64,000 nt of DNA, taken from the NCBI RefSeq assembly GCF_937988725.1, contig NZ_CALKHS010000009.1:248001-312000 (forward strand). The letters are read 5' to 3'. How positions within the stretch are numbered: position 1 is the stretch's first letter; every line of letters starts with the position of its first letter. Made by a program: the position numbers and the translations under genes. The notes beneath the pieces were generated by a model that worked only from the letters and a program-made list of their open reading frames with translations, did not search any database and was not told where the DNA came from. This document shows positions 33,969-42,604 of the stretch, one piece after another. The DNA is from an uncultured Castellaniella sp. GTDB taxonomy: Bacteria; Pseudomonadota; Gammaproteobacteria; Burkholderiales; Burkholderiaceae_B.

Positions 33969-34651
33969 ACACGACGCCCGCGCCCACCATCCACGATGCT
34001 CGCCGGCGCCGCCGCGCCCGGCGCGGCGTGGCCGCCCTGGAAGCCGTGATCGTGCTGCCGCTGATGGTGTTCATCATCATCGGCGGAGTGGAAATGTACC
34101 TGTACACGCGCGTCATCGCCGTCATGGACCGCGTGGCCTTCACCCTGGCCAACAGCATGTCCGTACAGACCCAGCTAGCAGGCAGCGGCGACTGCAAGTC
34201 CCCCAACCAGCTGTGCACCTACGGAGCGATCATGCCGACCTTGCTGACGCCGCTGGCCGCCCGCAAGGCCGCAGTCATCATCAGCGTGTACGCGACCGAC
34301 AGACCATCCAGCGGCGCTCCGACCGCATGGACGAACATCTCGTCACCCAATCACGGCTGGACGCGGACGGTCTACCGAGGCGCCGACGCCGCAGCGCCAA
34401 GCAGCCGGATCTCGGCTTCCAACCTGCCCACCGCCATCATCAGCAACAACACCCAGACTGCAGACACCGTCATCGCCGTCGAAGTGTTCTACGAATACCA
34501 GCCGTTCGCGATGAGCAGAGGGTTCTTCAATCTTCTGTTCAATCCGCACCAATACAGCCGCGCCCTGATCCGCCCCCGCTACGCCGACCTGTGCAGGCTG
34601 ACCGACGACCCGAACAATTCCTCTTCCACCAACACCCTGTGTGGGAGCTGA
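33965..34651 (+). CDS. tadF: TadE/TadF-like pseudopilin
   Basis: 228 residues with an Arg-rich leader (DARRRRRARRG) and the motif RRGVAALEAVIVLPLMVFIIIGGVEMYLYTRV: Gly21 cleavage, Glu+5 but Ala instead of Tyr at +6. It is larger than TadE and Ser/Thr/Asn-rich in its C-terminal half, with Cys near the end (LCRL, TLCGS). Place in the operon and motif identify it as the second minor pseudopilin. ATG at 33965 overlaps the tadE stop. Confidence 0.88.
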   Translation: MNTTPAPTIHDARRRRRARRGVAALEAVIVLPLMVFIIIGGVEMYLYTRVIAVMDRVAFTLANSMSVQTQLAGSGDCKSPNQLCTYGAIMPTLLTPLAARKAAVIISVYATDRPSSGAPTAWTNISSPNHGWTRTVYRGADAAAPSSRISASNLPTAIISNNTQTADTVIAVEVFYEYQPFAMSRGFFNLLFNPHQYSRALIRPRYADLCRLTDDPNNSSSTNTLCGS

Positions 34652-34666
34652 CCCGGGAGCCACATC

Positions 34667-36892
34667 ATGAGCCCGACCCAAACCCTGCGACACTTTGCGC
34701 AACGCCTGCGGCGTCAGCAACGCGGCGCCGTGGCGCTGACCTTCCTGCTGACGTCCGCCATCATGCTGATGGGCACGCTGGGCGCGATCGACCTGGCCCG
34801 CTACAACATCGCTGAAAGCCGTCTGCAGAACGCGGTCGACGCCACGGGCATCTCCGCTGGCCAGGCCCTGAGCAGCTGGGATCCCGCCGTGTCGAGCGAC
34901 AAGACCGCCTGGGAAAATTACACCGCCGCGTTCTTCGCCGCCAACTTGCCCGACGGCTATCTGAACAGCAACATCACATCAGACACCGTCAAGGCCGGCC
35001 TTCGATACTGTACGGCGGATCCCGCCGGCGTCGTCACCTGCCCATCCCAGGCCACAGCCGGCACACCCGTTTCCGCCCAATACGTGAACATCAATGTGCG
35101 CGGCACCTTGCCCTTGCTGAGCACGGGCTTTCTCAAGGTTGCCTCGTTTCCGCTGATGGCCGACAACCAGGTGATCCGGCGTTTGAAAGACAATACCGAA
35201 ATTGTGCTGGCGCTGGAAGATTCCAGATATACCGGCAGCAATAACGGAAACATTCAAGACGCAGCCAATAAACTGGTAGCCGCTGCCCTGGGTTCCATGA
35301 ACCTCAACAATGCAGGCACTGCACAAGGCATCCGCGTCGGCGTAGTGCCGTTCAGCGCGATGGTGCGCATGAACCCGGATAGCGCACACACGCCCAATGC
35401 AAAGAATTGGGTCAAAAATGTAGCAACACAACTTGGCATGGATACCTACGTCCAGAGCAACTGGTTGGGCTGCATCGCCGAACCCTTTCCTCCGTTCATC
35501 GGTTCTTACTGGGGCAATGGCGGCAACCCAGCATTGCCCGCGGAAAAACGCACCCCACCAAATCTGGCCAACGTGTCTGACATCAACAGCTTTCAACCTG
35601 TTCTCATGCCCATTCCAGCAACATCCAAGGGGGCCAAGAGCAGCATAGGCAACTTTATTAACGTCAATAATTTCACGGTCACGCAGTTGCTCAACGGCAA
35701 CCTGACATCTAACACAGTGAAGTTTCAGCAAGCAGACACAACCAACAATGGGAATAAGACGCCTCTCGTCATTCCCAGGGCGCCAAATGCTGGCCGAATG
35801 GTTCCGAACGACGCCGCCAACTACCGGTTCATTGGGATGGACACGTCTCCCCTGACCTCGAACTGGGGCAACGTAGCACCGGCCGTCTACTCCGCATTCG
35901 AACCGGATAGCTGCGCCATGGTGGGACGATCCCAGTTCCTGAGCCAGGACATCACTACGCTAGAAGCAGCCATCAGTTCCATGGAGGGCTGGGGGAATTC
36001 GGAGTCACTCATTTCAGGCGGCTTGTTATGGGCCTGGCGCATGCTGGCCCCCGAATGGAGTAGCGACGCAGTCGGTTCAGGAAACGGTTGGGATGACACG
36101 CAGTCTGGTCTACCCGCCGATCCAGCCAACACTGACGCAAGCAAACCGATGGTCAATGGCCGGGCGGTTGTCCTGGTCAGCACCGGCGTCAACTCAACGG
36201 CCAGCGATACAGGGTATCGTGCACCATTGATGTATAACCCGCCCCTGAACCCGGCAGGTGCGACGGGACCGGCACAACAATCCACGTTTCAAATGGTGGT
36301 GAACTATTGTGACAGCGGCGTACCGCCGGCGACGGATGCCAACACTGGAATAGCCACAGGCTGCTCCTCTGGCGCACTCCAAACCGGCGTCATTACTTCG
36401 CCCACATCGACGCTCATCACAGGCGACAGTCCGGTCGGAAACCGCGGGGGCGGCAGCAACCCCCAGGACTCGGTAAAAACCATCCCCATCTGGCCCGCCA
36501 CATCCCTAGTCAATCTGGACATGCGTTCCCCTGCCGCTATCGTCCATGCTTTCGCCGGTTATGGAAGCAAACTGGTGGGCAACAACACCTTCAGCTCCTT
36601 CCAAGACACCAACGCCACCATCGGCTGGCCTGCCGGCACAACAACAGGACTGACCGCCGACAATGCCAAGGCTTACATGCTAGCCGTCTGTGACGCGATC
36701 AAGAGCGACAGCCCTACGCATCCCATCCATCTGTACACGGTCTTCTTAAGCGGCAACGGCGGCGACCAGGACGCCATGGGCCGTTGCGCCAGCGGTCCCG
36801 CCTACGCCTTCACCAACAGCGACACCAATAATCTCGCCAGCACCTTCGCCGCCATCCTTGGCTCCATGACGGAACTGAGGCTGACAGAGTAA
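34667..36892 (+). CDS. tadG: TadG-type pilus protein with degenerate VWA domain
   Basis: 741 residues. A basic leader and helix (RRQQRGAVALTFLLTSAIMLMGTLGAIDLARY) are typical of TadG/pilus-assembly TadE-like anchors. The large periplasmic part resembles TadG von Willebrand domains, but the metal-site motif DxSxS is replaced by EDSRYT (about 184-189), so metal binding is doubtful. It contains many Cys and Asn/Gly-rich loops. Base composition from about 35200 to 36850 is less GC-rich than in the other tad genes and third positions are mixed, suggesting a faster-evolving or exchanged segment. Last gene of the Tad operon. Confidence 0.88.
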   Translation: MSPTQTLRHFAQRLRRQQRGAVALTFLLTSAIMLMGTLGAIDLARYNIAESRLQNAVDATGISAGQALSSWDPAVSSDKTAWENYTAAFFAANLPDGYLNSNITSDTVKAGLRYCTADPAGVVTCPSQATAGTPVSAQYVNINVRGTLPLLSTGFLKVASFPLMADNQVIRRLKDNTEIVLALEDSRYTGSNNGNIQDAANKLVAAALGSMNLNNAGTAQGIRVGVVPFSAMVRMNPDSAHTPNAKNWVKNVATQLGMDTYVQSNWLGCIAEPFPPFIGSYWGNGGNPALPAEKRTPPNLANVSDINSFQPVLMPIPATSKGAKSSIGNFINVNNFTVTQLLNGNLTSNTVKFQQADTTNNGNKTPLVIPRAPNAGRMVPNDAANYRFIGMDTSPLTSNWGNVAPAVYSAFEPDSCAMVGRSQFLSQDITTLEAAISSMEGWGNSESLISGGLLWAWRMLAPEWSSDAVGSGNGWDDTQSGLPADPANTDASKPMVNGRAVVLVSTGVNSTASDTGYRAPLMYNPPLNPAGATGPAQQSTFQMVVNYCDSGVPPATDANTGIATGCSSGALQTGVITSPTSTLITGDSPVGNRGGGSNPQDSVKTIPIWPATSLVNLDMRSPAAIVHAFAGYGSKLVGNNTFSSFQDTNATIGWPAGTTTGLTADNAKAYMLAVCDAIKSDSPTHPIHLYTVFLSGNGGDQDAMGRCASGPAYAFTNSDTNNLASTFAAILGSMTELRLTE

Positions 36893-37192
36893 CTTTCTCG
36901 CTCGGTCGTCACACGCATCATGGGACGGATGCGCGCCCGAAATTCGACAACCTACAAATCGAATAAATACGTCAGAACCGCCAGCGACACTACGCCCGTG
37001 ACCACTCTCAGCACGGGCAGCTTCCAGGCGGCCAGCAGGGTGGTGAGGCGTGGCTGCCCAAAGCTGGATCGCCGCGAACTCGGACCCGCCCGCGAAATTC
37101 AGGCCGGTCATGCCCGGCTACTTCCACCGCCGACAGGCCGACCTGCGAGGCGTGAGGGCCGAGCGCCAATCACATAAGGACGCTCTTGTCCC
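36893..37192 (-). other. Intergenic region with a possible gene remnant
   Basis: No intact gene. On the minus strand a frame ending at about 36956 reads TTLLAAWKLPVLRVVTGVVS then LAVLTYLFDL and stop, like the last helix of an integral membrane protein, but it has no start and no family match upstream. It may be a decayed gene tail or chance. No terminator for the Tad operon could be recognised. Confidence 0.35.
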
Positions 37193-38899
37193 CTACGCCC
37201 CGCCCATCCCCCGCCGAGCGGACTCCACAGCGCTGCCCGCATCCTTGCGGAATCGCGCGCCGGTGTCCCGGATGCCATGGCGCAGGAGCGTATGCCGGAC
37301 AGTCCGGGTCGCCGCCACGAGATAGACCGCAGCGCCCCGGCGGCCGGCCTTGCGGGCCAGGTCTTCGATGATGGCGACGCCGCTCGAATCCAGCAGGGAA
37401 ACCGCCGACAGATCGATGACGTAGGCCTTGGGCCGGTCGCCGATGCGGTCCAGCGCCGCTTCGACCGCCGAGGTCGCGCCGAAGAAGAACGCGCCGGTCA
37501 CGCGGATCACCGCGATGTCCGAGCCCGCCTCGGCCGCCAGTTCCGCCCCCTCGGCCGCCTCGTCCGCCACGTCGTCGGAACGATCGTCCTCCACCCAGGG
37601 ATGGACCTGTTCCACCGCCACGATCTGCGCCATGCGATGCATGAACAGGAAGGCGCTCAGGGCGAAGCCGATCAGGATCCCTTCGCTGAGGTCCCGGAAG
37701 ATGACCAGCAGGAAGGTCACGAGCAGCACGGCGGCATCTCCCCAGGAGACCCGCAGCAGCCGCGCGAAGGCATGCTTCTCGACCATGTTCCAGGACACGA
37801 CGGCCAGCACGCCCGCCAGCGCCGCCAGGGGGATGTAGGAGGCCGCCGGCGCCGCGATCAGCACGAACAGCAGCAGGAAGACGGCGTGCAGCATGCCCGA
37901 GATCGGCCCGCGCGCGCCGGAGCGCACATTCGTGGCCGTGCGGGCGATGTTGCCCGTCACGCAGATGCCGCCAAACAGGGGGGACGCCATGTTGGCCAGC
38001 CCCTGGGCGACCAGCTCGCAGTTGGACCGGTGCCGCCGCCCCGTCATGGAATCCGCCACGACGGCCGACAGCAGGCTCTCGATGCAGCCCAGCAAGGTGA
38101 AGGACAAGGCGCTGGGCAGCACGTCAATCACCTTCGCGTAGCTGATGTCGGGCAGATGGGGAACCGGCAAGGCCTGGGGAATGCCACCGAACTGGGTGCC
38201 GATCGTCGCCACCGGCAGGCCCAGCGACGCGACGCAGACGGCGGCCGCCGCGACCGCGATCAGGAAGGACGGCCAGTGCGGCCGGTAACGCCGCACCATG
38301 ACGATGGCGCCGACTGTGATGCCCGCCACCAGGATCGCCATGGGACTGGCGGTCGGCAGGGCCCCGGCAAGCGCCTGCAGTTTCGGCAGCAGCGGTCCCG
38401 GCTCGTGTTCCAGCCGCAGGCCCAGCAGATCCCTGATCTGACTGGCGAAGATGATGACGGCGATGCCGGCGGTGAAGCCCACGGTCACCGGGTAGGGAAT
38501 GTATTTGATGAAGGTGCCCAGCCGCAGGAATCCGATGGCGGCCAGCATCAGGCCGGACAGGAAGGTCGCCAGCAGGAGCCCTTCCACCCCGTGCTGGGCC
38601 ACCGCCGCGGCCACCAGCACGATGAAGGCGCCCGCCGGCCCCCCGATCTGGAAGCGGCTGCCGCCGAAGGCCGACACGATGAACCCGCCGACGATGGAGG
38701 TATACAGGCCGCGATCGGGCGTCACGCCGGACGCGATGGCGATCGCCATGGAAAGCGGCAGCGCGACGATCGCCACCGTCAGGCCCGACAGCGCATCCGC
38801 CCTCAGGCTCGACAGGCCGTAGCCCTGCTTGAGCACCGTGAAGATCTTGGGCGTGTACAGTTCGCGAAAGCCGGGTTTCGCGGCGGGGGCTGCGTTCAT
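37193..38899 (-). CDS. SulP-family anion transporter with STAS domain
   Basis: 568 residues. The membrane part (about 30-410) begins LRADALSGLTVAIVALPLSMAIAIASG, the SulP signature, and includes GGPAGAFIVLVAAAV and ESLLSAVVADSMTGRRHRSNCELVAQGLANM. A C-terminal STAS domain (about 455-555) has DLSAVSLLDSSGVAIIEDL with the Ser typical of the anti-sigma-antagonist fold. SulP members carry sulfate, bicarbonate or dicarboxylates; the substrate here cannot be told. The ATG at 38897-38899 is preferred because AAAGG lies 6 nt upstream; another ATG is 6 nt earlier. Confidence 0.94.
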   Translation of the reverse strand: MNAAPAAKPGFRELYTPKIFTVLKQGYGLSSLRADALSGLTVAIVALPLSMAIAIASGVTPDRGLYTSIVGGFIVSAFGGSRFQIGGPAGAFIVLVAAAVAQHGVEGLLLATFLSGLMLAAIGFLRLGTFIKYIPYPVTVGFTAGIAVIIFASQIRDLLGLRLEHEPGPLLPKLQALAGALPTASPMAILVAGITVGAIVMVRRYRPHWPSFLIAVAAAAVCVASLGLPVATIGTQFGGIPQALPVPHLPDISYAKVIDVLPSALSFTLLGCIESLLSAVVADSMTGRRHRSNCELVAQGLANMASPLFGGICVTGNIARTATNVRSGARGPISGMLHAVFLLLFVLIAAPAASYIPLAALAGVLAVVSWNMVEKHAFARLLRVSWGDAAVLLVTFLLVIFRDLSEGILIGFALSAFLFMHRMAQIVAVEQVHPWVEDDRSDDVADEAAEGAELAAEAGSDIAVIRVTGAFFFGATSAVEAALDRIGDRPKAYVIDLSAVSLLDSSGVAIIEDLARKAGRRGAAVYLVAATRTVRHTLLRHGIRDTGARFRKDAGSAVESARRGMGGA

Positions 38900-38995
38900 A
38901 TCCATCCTTTCAACTGCCGTGCGGGTGACGTGGCAGCAAGCGGCATGATACATCCAGTTGCGGGATCCGTTTGTCGCGAAAAAGGGAAGGACGAT

Positions 38996-39027
38996 AAAAA
39001 AATAAACCCTTGAGAACCAAGGGTTTA
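38996..39027 (-). terminator. Intrinsic terminator after the isochorismatase-like gene
   Basis: Minus-strand hairpin: arms 39003-39012 and 39018-39027 (10 bp, TAAACCCTTG type) with a 5-nt loop, followed by seven T residues (38996-39002). It ends the MFS-isochorismatase unit and separates it from the SulP gene. Confidence 0.88.
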
Positions 39028-39109
39028 TGCCATCGACAATTCACAGCACGCTTTCCAGCCGCCCGGCCGCTCACAAATCGGCAAATGACGACCGGCGACG
39101 ATTCTCCGA

Positions 39110-39676
39110 CTAAAGGCCCAGTAGCGCATCCGATGAAACGACCGTGCAATATTCACCGTCGAGGTTGGCCAGCGACATCGCATGCACCTCGTCGGCGCTT
39201 CTGGGCGCCCCGTTCCAATCCGTCCTGGCGAACGTGAAGCAGCCGTCCGCCGCCAGGTAGGTCCGGAATCCCAGGTTGCCGGCCATGCGGACCGTCGCCT
39301 CGACGGAATTGTTCGTGATGACGCCCGCCACCACCAGCGCGGCGTGCCGCCCGGCGCGCAGCCGCGCTTCCAGATCGGTGCCGATGAACGCGCTGTTCCG
39401 ATGTTTCGCGATGACCGGCTCGCCAGCGATGGGGGCCGTTTCGGGCTTGAACGCGTGGCCGGGCTGGCCCGGCCGGTAATGGGATCCGGGTTCGGTCGAG
39501 TCGTGCCTCACGTGCCACACCGGCCAGCCCCGGGCTCTCCAGCGATCCAGCAGACGCGCGACGCGCGCTTCCGCCTGGGGATTGTTTCTCGTCCCCCAGC
39601 TCGGATGATCGATCGCCCGCTGCAGATCGATCAGCAGGAGGACGGCGCCGGCGGCGTGTTCCAGGACAGGTTCCAT
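39110..39676 (-). CDS. Isochorismatase-like (cysteine hydrolase fold) protein with Ser in place of the catalytic Cys
   Basis: 188 residues of the isochorismatase-like fold. The acidic residue is Asp17 (LLLIDLQRA) and the Lys is Lys91 (IAKHRNSAF), but the nucleophile position in VAGVITNNSVEATVRMAGN is Ser124 (codon TCC) rather than Cys. Conserved cis-peptide context and the C-terminal block VHAMSLANLDGEYCTVVSSD fit a subfamily that I believe generally lacks the Cys. Standard nicotinamidase-type chemistry is therefore unlikely; isochorismatase proper also works without Cys. It starts 4 nt from the end of the MFS gene and is probably co-transcribed. Substrate unknown. Confidence 0.85.
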   Translation of the reverse strand: MEPVLEHAAGAVLLLIDLQRAIDHPSWGTRNNPQAEARVARLLDRWRARGWPVWHVRHDSTEPGSHYRPGQPGHAFKPETAPIAGEPVIAKHRNSAFIGTDLEARLRAGRHAALVVAGVITNNSVEATVRMAGNLGFRTYLAADGCFTFARTDWNGAPRSADEVHAMSLANLDGEYCTVVSSDALLGL

Positions 39677-39680
39677 GGCC

Positions 39681-41135
39681 TCACCCCTGACTGTCGCCGG
39701 CCAAGTCCGAACGCGGGCCGGCGGCTTCGCCCACCTTGCCCGGCAGGTACAGGGCGCCGATCAGCGCGGCCAGGACCGCGAACACCGCCCCGCCGATGAA
39801 AGCGCCGTGATACCCGGCATTCAGCGCAACCTCGGTCGGAAAGCCCATGGCAAACAGATCCGCCGAACGCGCCTGGGCCAGGCTGGCCAGGATCGCCAGG
39901 CCCAACGCACCGCCCATCATGAACGAGGTATTGACGACGCCGGAAGCCAGGCCCGATTCACCCGGACCCGCATCGCTCATGGCGGCCAGCAGCACGGGGT
40001 TGAACGCCATGCCGGCCCCCAGCCCAAGAAGGGTCATGCCGGGCAGGACATCGATCATGAAACTGCCCTGGATGGGCGCGCGGGCGAACAGGGCCAAGCC
40101 CATCGCCGCCATGACCAGGCCCAGGCAAAGCGGACGGCGGATGCCGAAGCGCAGCACGATCATGCCGGACAAGCCCAGGGAAAACGCCGCCATGATCAGA
40201 TTGGCCGGAAGAAACGACAGGCCGACCTGGAGCGGGGTGTACTCCAGCACGCGCTGAAGATACAGCGCGGAAATGAAAAACCATGCGAACATCGCCGCGG
40301 CCCACAGCACGCCGATGACGTTGGACGCCACGATCACGCGCGAGCGGAACAGATGCGGCGGAACCAGCGGCGCCTCGGCGCGGATTTCGATGCGCACAAA
40401 AGCCAGGAACGCGACGAGCGCAAGCGCCAGAAGACCCAGCGTCCAGGCCGAGCCCCAGCCGGCCTGGTTGCCGCCGACGATGGCATAGACCGCCAGCATC
40501 AGAGACGCCGTCACCGTCACGGCCCCGGCGATATCGAGGCGCGCGCGGTTCACCGGCCCCTGCGCGGCCGGCAGCAAGCGCCGCGACAGCAGGTACACCG
40601 CCAGGCCAATGGGAAGGTTGACAAAGAAAATCCAGTGCCAGCTGAAGCTTTCGGTCAGGAATCCCCCCAGCAAGACCCCGACGCTGCCGCCGCCGGCGCC
40701 CACGAAACCGTAGACCCCCATGGCCATCGCCCGTCCGGTCACGTCGGGGAACAGATCCATGATGAGCGACAAGGCCACCGCGGACACGACGGCGCCCCCG
40801 ATCCCCTGCACCACCCGGGCCGCGATCAGCCAATGGGGAAGATCGGACAGGCCGCAGCCGAGCGACGCCACGGTGAAAAGGAGCAGGCCGGCCAGAAACA
40901 GGCGCCGGTGGCCGTACAGATCGCCCAGACGGCCGCCGAGCAGCAGGAACCCGCCGAAGGTCAGCATATAGGCATTGACCACCCAGACCAGGGAAGATTC
41001 GGAGAATCCCAGATCCGCCCGGATGGACGGCAATGCGACGTTGACGATGGTCGTGTCCAGCACGATCATCAACACGCCCAGGCAGAGCACGGCCAGCGCG
41101 ACCCAGCGTCGAGGCACATTCACGGCAAAATTCAT
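39681..41135 (-). CDS. MFS drug efflux transporter, DHA2 (14-helix, EmrB/QacA-like)
   Basis: 484 residues with about 14 helices. Motifs: LDTTIVNVALPSIRADL in helix 1, the loop motif GGRLGDLYGHRRLFLAG, and the antiporter motif C-like GIGGAVVSAVALSLIMDLFP and GPALGG-like GVLLGGFLTESFSWHWIFFVNLPIG. The family exports hydrophobic drugs and dyes by proton antiport. Start ATG at 41133-41135 follows GAAGGAG. No membrane-fusion protein is adjacent. A TetR gene lies nearby, separated by a VOC gene, and could control it. Confidence 0.92.
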   Translation of the reverse strand: MNFAVNVPRRWVALAVLCLGVLMIVLDTTIVNVALPSIRADLGFSESSLVWVVNAYMLTFGGFLLLGGRLGDLYGHRRLFLAGLLLFTVASLGCGLSDLPHWLIAARVVQGIGGAVVSAVALSLIMDLFPDVTGRAMAMGVYGFVGAGGGSVGVLLGGFLTESFSWHWIFFVNLPIGLAVYLLSRRLLPAAQGPVNRARLDIAGAVTVTASLMLAVYAIVGGNQAGWGSAWTLGLLALALVAFLAFVRIEIRAEAPLVPPHLFRSRVIVASNVIGVLWAAAMFAWFFISALYLQRVLEYTPLQVGLSFLPANLIMAAFSLGLSGMIVLRFGIRRPLCLGLVMAAMGLALFARAPIQGSFMIDVLPGMTLLGLGAGMAFNPVLLAAMSDAGPGESGLASGVVNTSFMMGGALGLAILASLAQARSADLFAMGFPTEVALNAGYHGAFIGGAVFAVLAALIGALYLPGKVGEAAGPRSDLAGDSQG

Positions 41136-41218
41136 CGGCGACTCCTTCGTCGGCGCAGGCCGGACAACCGTCCAGGGCGCGCGCCAGGCAGACACTTCCC
41201 AGGGGGAAAGACAGGCTA

Positions 41219-41638
41219 TCAGAGCGGGTTGGGAACGATGACCATCCAGTGCACGCCGAACTTGTCGGCCACCATCCCGAAATGCGAGGCGAAGAACGTC
41301 TTGCCCAACGGCATGTTCACCTGGCCGCCCTCGCCCAGGGCCGCGAACATGCGCTGCGCGGTCGCGCCATCCGGCGCGGTCAGGACCAGCGACACCCCCT
41401 GGAACGACGGCTTGCCCGAACACATGCCATCGGAAGCCATGACCGTGGCGCCGCCGATGTCGAAGCTGGCGTGCAGGACCTTGTCCTGGTGTTCCGGCGA
41501 ACCGCTGCACGGGCCGCCCTGTTCAGGATTGTCCTTGAATCGCATGAGATGCGTGATTTCAGCACCGACCGCTTCATGATAGTACGTCAAGGCCTCTTCG
41601 CAGCGGCCTTCGAAAATGAGATAAGGATGGATTTCCAT
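41219..41638 (-). CDS. VOC-family protein, PhnB/YjdN-like
   Basis: 139 residues beginning MEIHPYLIFEGRCEEALTYYHEAVGAEI, the classic opening of PhnB-like glyoxalase/dioxygenase-fold proteins, ending in HFGMVADKFGVHWMVIV. The family uses two beta-alpha-beta-beta-beta modules; members bind metals or act in antibiotic or small-molecule handling, but the precise function is unknown. The ATG at 41636-41638 has GGAGG upstream. It is divergent from the TetR gene, with operator-like repeats between. Confidence 0.9.
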   Translation of the reverse strand: MEIHPYLIFEGRCEEALTYYHEAVGAEITHLMRFKDNPEQGGPCSGSPEHQDKVLHASFDIGGATVMASDGMCSGKPSFQGVSLVLTAPDGATAQRMFAALGEGGQVNMPLGKTFFASHFGMVADKFGVHWMVIVPNPL

Positions 41639-41709
41639 GACGCCTCCGGGGGAATGGGAACACAGGAAAGTCGGCCGAAATGCGGCGGGACCGAGGACGG
41701 CGCACGCCA

Positions 41710-41760
41710 TTGTGTACACCGTCCACTGAAATCATAATGGGATGGGTGTACAGTGTCCAC
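41710..41760 (+). promoter_or_regulatory. tetR promoter with two 15-bp direct repeats (candidate operator)
   Basis: GTGTACACCGTCCAC (41712-41726) and GTGTACAGTGTCCAC (41746-41760) match at 13 of 15 positions. Between them lies the promoter: TTGTGT (41710-41715), 17 nt, CATAAT (41733-41738). One repeat covers the -35 side and the other the start site, abutting the ATG at 41761, which suggests autoregulation. The first repeat contains the palindrome GTGTACAC. Confidence 0.6.
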
Positions 41761-42456
41761 ATGAGGAACCATGCTGATACAAAAAAACTTCCGGCGCGCC
41801 GTCCCGAGCCGGCGGCTCCCGCCAGCCGCCCCCCCAGGGAGCGCGACACCTACCGTCACGGCGACCTGAAGCGCGCCCTGCTGGAAGCGGGCATGGCGCT
41901 CGCCCGGGAAGGCGGGCCGCAGGCCATCGTCCTGCGGGAAGCCACGCGGCGCGTGGGCGTGGTGCCCAACGCCGCCTACCGTCACTTCACCAACCGGGAG
42001 GCGCTGCTGCAGGCCGTGCGGGCGGCGGCCTTGTCCCAGCTGGCCCTGGCCATGGAAGACGAACTCGCCAGGCTGTCCCCGGAGATCCCCGCGTCGGCGC
42101 TCGCCCGCGCCCGCCTGCGGGCGATCGGCGCCGGCTACCTGAGCTTCGCGCGCAAGGAACCCGGACTGTTCCGCACCGCGTTCGCCATGCCCGACCGCGT
42201 CGAAGGCGATACGGATCCGGCCAAGGCAGGCCGCAGCGGGCTCAACCCCTTCCAGTTGCTGGGGCAGGCGCTGGACGAACTCGTGACGGCGCGCTCCCTG
42301 CCCCCGGAACGGCGGCCCGGCGCCGAATACCTGGCCTGGTCGGCCGTCCACGGCCTGGCCATGCTGATGCTGGATGGGCCGCTGCGCGGCCTGGCTCCCG
42401 ACCAGGTCCGTGCCGTTGGCGAGCATTTGCTGGACATGGTGGAACGGGGGTTGTAG
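41761..42456 (+). CDS. TetR/AcrR-family regulator
   Basis: 231 residues from the ATG at 41761, directly behind a repeat-flanked promoter; a longer frame from 41680 would include that promoter. The helix-turn-helix lies at about 40-80 (GGPQAIVLREATRRVGVVPNAAYRHFTNREALL). The C-terminal ligand domain is of the WHG type (GYLSFARKEPGLFRTAFAMP). It is divergent from the VOC gene and close to the DHA2 exporter, a common arrangement for ligand-controlled efflux. Confidence 0.9.
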   Translation: MRNHADTKKLPARRPEPAAPASRPPRERDTYRHGDLKRALLEAGMALAREGGPQAIVLREATRRVGVVPNAAYRHFTNREALLQAVRAAALSQLALAMEDELARLSPEIPASALARARLRAIGAGYLSFARKEPGLFRTAFAMPDRVEGDTDPAKAGRSGLNPFQLLGQALDELVTARSLPPERRPGAEYLAWSAVHGLAMLMLDGPLRGLAPDQVRAVGEHLLDMVERGL

Positions 42457-42569
42457 GTTCACGGCGGCCCGGCTACGTTCCCAGATCCCGTATTGCGGAA
42501 GCGACCACGCGCTCGGCGGCAGTGCGGCAAAAAGGTCGCTCTATCACCGCGTAATGTGCGGCGAATAAC

Positions 42570-42604
42570 TTGCGCTTGCGGAGAATGCGATCCATAATCT
42601 CCGC
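42570..42604 (+). promoter_or_regulatory. fic promoter inside an inverted repeat
   Basis: TTGCGC (42570-42575), 17 nt, CATAAT (42593-42598). GCGGAGA (42578-42584) and TCTCCGC (42598-42604) are perfect inverted arms around the spacer and -10, ending at the base before the ATG (42605). Transcription should start at or very near the ATG, giving a leaderless message. Confidence 0.6.
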
